From NCBI RefSeq assembly GCF_014698735.1, contig NZ_JACJTQ010000017.1, positions 56,771 through 120,770 of the forward strand: DNA of 64,000 nucleotides, in the 5' to 3' direction. The notes under the pieces were generated by a model. The model saw only the letters and a list, made by a program, of their open reading frames with translations, made no database searches and had not been told where the DNA came from. Position 1 is the stretch's first letter. Each line of letters begins with the position of its first letter. This stretch comes from Anabaena catenula FACHB-362. Its GTDB lineage: Bacteria; Cyanobacteriota; Cyanobacteriia; Cyanobacteriales; Nostocaceae. A program made the translations under genes and the position numbers. Shown one piece after another: positions 61,234-64,000 of this stretch.

Positions 61234-61275
61234 AAAGACACCGACGACTGGCCGTGTTTCGTCTCGGTGTCTTCT
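61234..61275 (+). terminator. Terminator after the HAD phosphatase gene
   Basis: GACACCGA (61237-61244) pairs with TCGGTGTC (61264-61271). A-rich sequence precedes the stem and CTTCTTTGG follows it. It starts about 10 bp after the stop codon. Confidence 0.75.
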
Positions 61276-61377
61276 TTGGTTCGCTCCTCACACACCTGCT
61301 ACTATAACCGAGGAGATTTATTGAGTCAATATCCCTAATCAAAATTTTTATTTGGCTTTGAGTAGAATTAATCAAAT

Positions 61378-62166
61378 TTATAACTCTGGAGGTGCAAAAG
61401 CCCCCAATTTTGTCTCTAACACAGACCTTAACACCAACTGAGTAGCTATCAACAATCCCAGTCTAGCTTGGGCTAATTCCCAGGAATTAATGTTCACTTC
61501 ACCCCAAATCCGGCAATTACACCAGAAATTATCAAAAGCTTGGCTCAACTTTAACCCTGCTTTTCCCCAGTTAACAGAACTACCAGCATCAGGATATACC
61601 AAATCATCTACCAATTTTAACAATTGTTGAATCAGACGAACTTCATCTGGTTGATTGAGACGCAATTTTTGATCATCATCAAGCCACGGTATGGATTGCG
61701 CGGACTGGAAATCCCGAAAATTCAAGCTATTATCGACAAGTTCAATCAATCTCTCTCGGTGAGCTAATCGTAATAACGAACAGCACCGTGCATGGCTATA
61801 TTGAATAGTAAATACTAATAAATTAGTATTGATGATTGAGCAATTATTTTCTATACTTTTTAATTCAGTATTTTCAACTGTAATACTGTGCAACCAATCT
61901 GCTAAGGTAAGATGAGTAAGTTCTACATAAATCCAAGCAGGGGGAACTATTTTAACTTTGAAAATTTCGCCACAGTGAGCTGATAAATAAGCAGCCATTT
62001 CGCTGGCAATTTCCATAGCTTGTGAATTATGAGGCCTTGATAGCCGTAAAGCTAAACTGGAAATATACAAAATCTTTTCATCATCTCTACCTTGATATAG
62101 AGGGATTTTTCCATCTTCTATGCATAGAATTTCCCTATGATTAGTATAATCACTTAGAAAATTCAT
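61378..62166 (-). CDS. ArgRS-like DALR-domain protein lacking the catalytic core
   Basis: A 262-residue protein. The C-terminal 120 residues (EVRLIQQLLKLVDDLVYPDA; LSQAFDNFWCNCRIWGEVNI; ARLGLLIATQLVLRSVLETK; LGAFAPPEL) match the DALR anticodon-binding domain of arginyl-tRNA synthetase. The N-terminal part resembles only the small additional ArgRS domain. The Rossmann catalytic core with HIGH and KMSKS is absent, and there is no space for it. It may bind tRNA or assist tRNA-related processes. An in-frame GTG at 62229 would add 21 residues, but the ATG at 62166 is preferred. Confidence 0.75.
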   Translation of the reverse strand: MNFLSDYTNHREILCIEDGKIPLYQGRDDEKILYISSLALRLSRPHNSQAMEIASEMAAYLSAHCGEIFKVKIVPPAWIYVELTHLTLADWLHSITVENTELKSIENNCSIINTNLLVFTIQYSHARCCSLLRLAHRERLIELVDNSLNFRDFQSAQSIPWLDDDQKLRLNQPDEVRLIQQLLKLVDDLVYPDAGSSVNWGKAGLKLSQAFDNFWCNCRIWGEVNINSWELAQARLGLLIATQLVLRSVLETKLGAFAPPEL

Positions 62167-62229
62167 GAAATGGATATGGACTAAATGTTTAATTGATGTA
62201 TACTTCTTAAAAAGTAGCCGTTGATGCAC

Positions 62230-62539
62230 GTAGATCTTTGGGAAACTTTTGTGGATACGACCATTTTATCCTGTTCCATCCACCTTTAGATAGAAGTTAA
62301 CTCTAGGTAAAGAAAAATGAGAGTAGGATAAAATTTCATGAATATTCGATGAATAATGAGTAAACTTTACTACCTTCATTGTACAGTAAGAAGTATAACA
62401 GAAGAGTAGATAGCAAATATGCTTTCTACACTTTAGATGGCTGACGCTGTTAGGCGTTGAGCCTACCCTGTTAACACAAAGACACTCCTTGCACCTTTTT
62501 ATTACGTCTTTGTCTTCAGCCGAACGCTCTTTGTTACCT
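62230..62539. other. Divergent intergenic region
   Basis: The gap between the DALR protein and the Crp/Fnr regulator. A short hairpin, TAGGC-GTTGA-GCCTA, lies near 62452-62466. No complete GTA-N8-TAC NtcA-type site was recognised. No gene was found. Confidence 0.4.
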
Positions 62540-63259
62540 ATGCAATCTCAATCTTCATTTTCCGAGGCATCACGGCCTTTCTTAACTTGGCAACGCATTC
62601 TTGATTGGGCCCAAGAACACTACCGCTGCCGCACCTTCAGCAAAGATGAGCGTATTCCAGCTAGACCTGGATTGCTCTATTTAGTGCAAAGAGGGGCAAT
62701 CCGCATGGTAGGAACAGCCCAAGTCAGTGCGACTGCCAGTCAACTAACATCTCGACGTATCAACAGAACCCCAGAAGAAGCCTTTTTGGGTTTTGTGGGA
62801 GCAGGGCAACCATTTGAAATCGTTGCTCAATCGCCCTTTACACTCCAGTCTTATGCCCACGTTGACCAAACTGCGGTGTTATGGATGTATTGGCATGATT
62901 TAGATAACTGGCCTCACTTCCGCCGTGAAGTCATGGATGCGTTTAGATATCAACACCAGCGCAAACTCTTGTGGTTAAGTGCCTTGGGACAACGGCGCAC
63001 AATTGACCGGCTCTTAGGATTTCTCACCTTGTTAATTGAGGAATACGGAGAGCCAGCAATGAGCGAAACTGATCCCGACGTAATTCGTGGTTATTGCCTA
63101 CCCTTCCCCCTCACCCATGCCCAAATTGGGAGCGCGATTGGTTCAACTCGTGTCACAGTCACCCGCTTGATGGGTAAATTGCGTCAACGCGGCCTAATCC
63201 TTACCCAAGGGGATAATTTGATTTGCTTGCCAGCAGAGTCGATCAATAGAGCCAACTAA
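62540..63259 (+). CDS. Crp/Fnr-family regulator with NtcA-like recognition helix
   Basis: A 239-residue transcription factor. Starts at ATG 62540. Residues about 35-130 form a sensor domain related to cAMP-binding proteins but lacking the cAMP signature (GLLYLVQRGAIRMVG; FLGFVGAGQPFEIVAQSPF). The C-terminal winged helix has HAQIGSAIGSTRVTVTRLMG, whose IGSTRVTVTRL recognition helix is the same as in NtcA. Sequence outside this helix is unlike NtcA, so this is a paralogue. Similarity of the helix suggests that it binds GTA-N8-TAC-like sites. DevH and related regulators are possible relatives, but I cannot confirm this. Confidence 0.85.
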   Translation: MQSQSSFSEASRPFLTWQRILDWAQEHYRCRTFSKDERIPARPGLLYLVQRGAIRMVGTAQVSATASQLTSRRINRTPEEAFLGFVGAGQPFEIVAQSPFTLQSYAHVDQTAVLWMYWHDLDNWPHFRREVMDAFRYQHQRKLLWLSALGQRRTIDRLLGFLTLLIEEYGEPAMSETDPDVIRGYCLPFPLTHAQIGSAIGSTRVTVTRLMGKLRQRGLILTQGDNLICLPAESINRAN

Positions 63260-63331
63260 AGCACAGTTAGAAGCCACATTCTGAGCATATAAGTTGGTAT
63301 CTGCTATTTTCAAAGCCATAACTAGCAGGAG

Positions 63332-63910
63332 TCAGCGGATTTTAACAAACCCAGCCTGGGTAATTAGTTCCTGTCCCTGCTCTGTTAAAAGTAAATTGGC
63401 ATAAGCAAAGCCTGCTTGCTCCTCGTTCTGACCGTTCTGTTTAACCACCACAAACAGATTTCGGGTAATCGGGTATTCTCCTGATTGAAAGGCCTTGATG
63501 TTCAATTTGTTCCGCTTATTAGGACATTCATTAGGGAACATAAATGGTTCTTGGTAAGGAGCAATGTATCGCCCTGGCGTTCGCCCCAAAGGCAAGGGTT
63601 TAATGGAACATTGAGGAACAACCTCTGGGGCAGAAGCGTAATAGATGCCACCAGGACTATCAGCCAGCTTTTTTAAGGCTTGGGTGGTCGTAGAGACAAA
63701 CTCGACTTGGGGACTGAAAGCTTGACCACCCAAAATGTCTTGGAAAAAAAGTTCAACTGTACCGCCATCACTAATACGGCGTGAAAATGGCTTGATAGTC
63801 AGATTGGGACCACCGACTTGATTCCAATTATTGATCTTGCCTGTGTAGATAGATCTCAATTGATCTATTGTCAATCCTGGGATATTCAGCTTGGGGTTAA
63901 TTAACAGTAG
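63332..63910 (-). pseudogene. Truncated PstS-like phosphate-binding protein
   Basis: The frame encodes the C-terminal half of a substrate-binding protein: LNIPGLTIDQLRSIYTGKIN, then NWNQVGGPNLTIKPFSRR, GTVELFF, PGGIYYASAPEVVP and YPITRNLFVVVK. PstS-type proteins are usually over 300 residues, but here the frame is closed by TAG at 63911-63913 and no signal peptide or N-terminal lobe is found in the remaining upstream bases. Either the gene is interrupted and continues beyond the window, or it is a decayed fragment. A TTG at 63874 would give 180 residues, which seems non-functional. Confidence 0.75.
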
Positions 63911-64000
63911 CTAAAAAACTAACAATTACTACCAATTACTCACTTATGCTTCCATGCTAAGTCATCTGCTATGAGTGACTATCTTGGGATTTGGCTGTAA

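Noticed and set aside
62540..63259. ntcA itself
   Set aside because: Only the recognition helix matches; the rest of the protein differs from the well-known NtcA sequence.

Overview
The window looks like chromosomal DNA of a filamentous, probably heterocyst-forming cyanobacterium (Nostoc/Anabaena type). Evidence seen directly: petN and psb27 photosynthesis genes, a cyanobacterial-type gshA, cofH for the FO chromophore, a multi-GAF histidine kinase, an exosortase-type surface protein, many GCGATCGC (HIP1-like) octamers, and several intergenic arrays of 7-bp tandem repeats of the kind typical of Nostocales. Genus and species cannot be fixed from this sequence alone.

Layout. 0-5.4 kb: a decayed Uma2-like fragment, a Ser/Thr kinase, an alpha/beta hydrolase, an SLH-domain envelope protein and an MscS channel. 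5.7-11.9 kb: a co-directional set made of a histone-deacetylase-family hydrolase, a 1440-residue DNA2/NAM7-type helicase with a very long insertion, and an overlapping winged-helix-like protein. 12.1-22.4 kb: gshA, trmL, a LysM/M23 peptidase, tRNA-Met, a small membrane protein, a four-GAF sensor kinase between two direct repeats, and petN coupled to a 53-residue membrane protein. 22.5-34.5 kb: an accessory island. 34.6-64 kb: ordinary chromosomal genes, including recJ, def, an FtsX-type permease, aat, rpsN, a glycosyltransferase group, cofH, psb27, a diguanylate cyclase, polA, a surface protein, a HAD phosphatase, an ArgRS-like DALR protein, a Crp/Fnr regulator and a truncated phosphate-binding protein.

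The island is the most unusual part. Its left half is a tightly packed minus-strand operon of seven genes (28222 down to 22961). It centres on a 778-residue fibre-like protein with a collagen Gly-X-Y tract followed by a heptad-repeat stalk, and a 336-residue protein with a basic N-terminal domain and a duplicated C-terminal module. A catalytic-domain-only tyrosine recombinase diverges from it. Next come minus-strand genes for a replication-like winged-helix protein, a membrane-anchored basic protein and a frameshifted ribbon-helix-helix regulator. Three evenly spaced copies of a 14-bp palindrome lie upstream of that regulator. A plus-strand run of small, mostly overlapping genes ends in a 460-residue IS110-family recombinase. 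No terminase, portal, capsid or lysis gene was recognised. The island is best described as an integrated element with a virion- or fibre-like module of unknown nature.

Start codons were adjusted where the longest reading frame overlaps a neighbour or begins with a rare codon. Families named here rest on motifs visible in the translated sequence; no database search was run.
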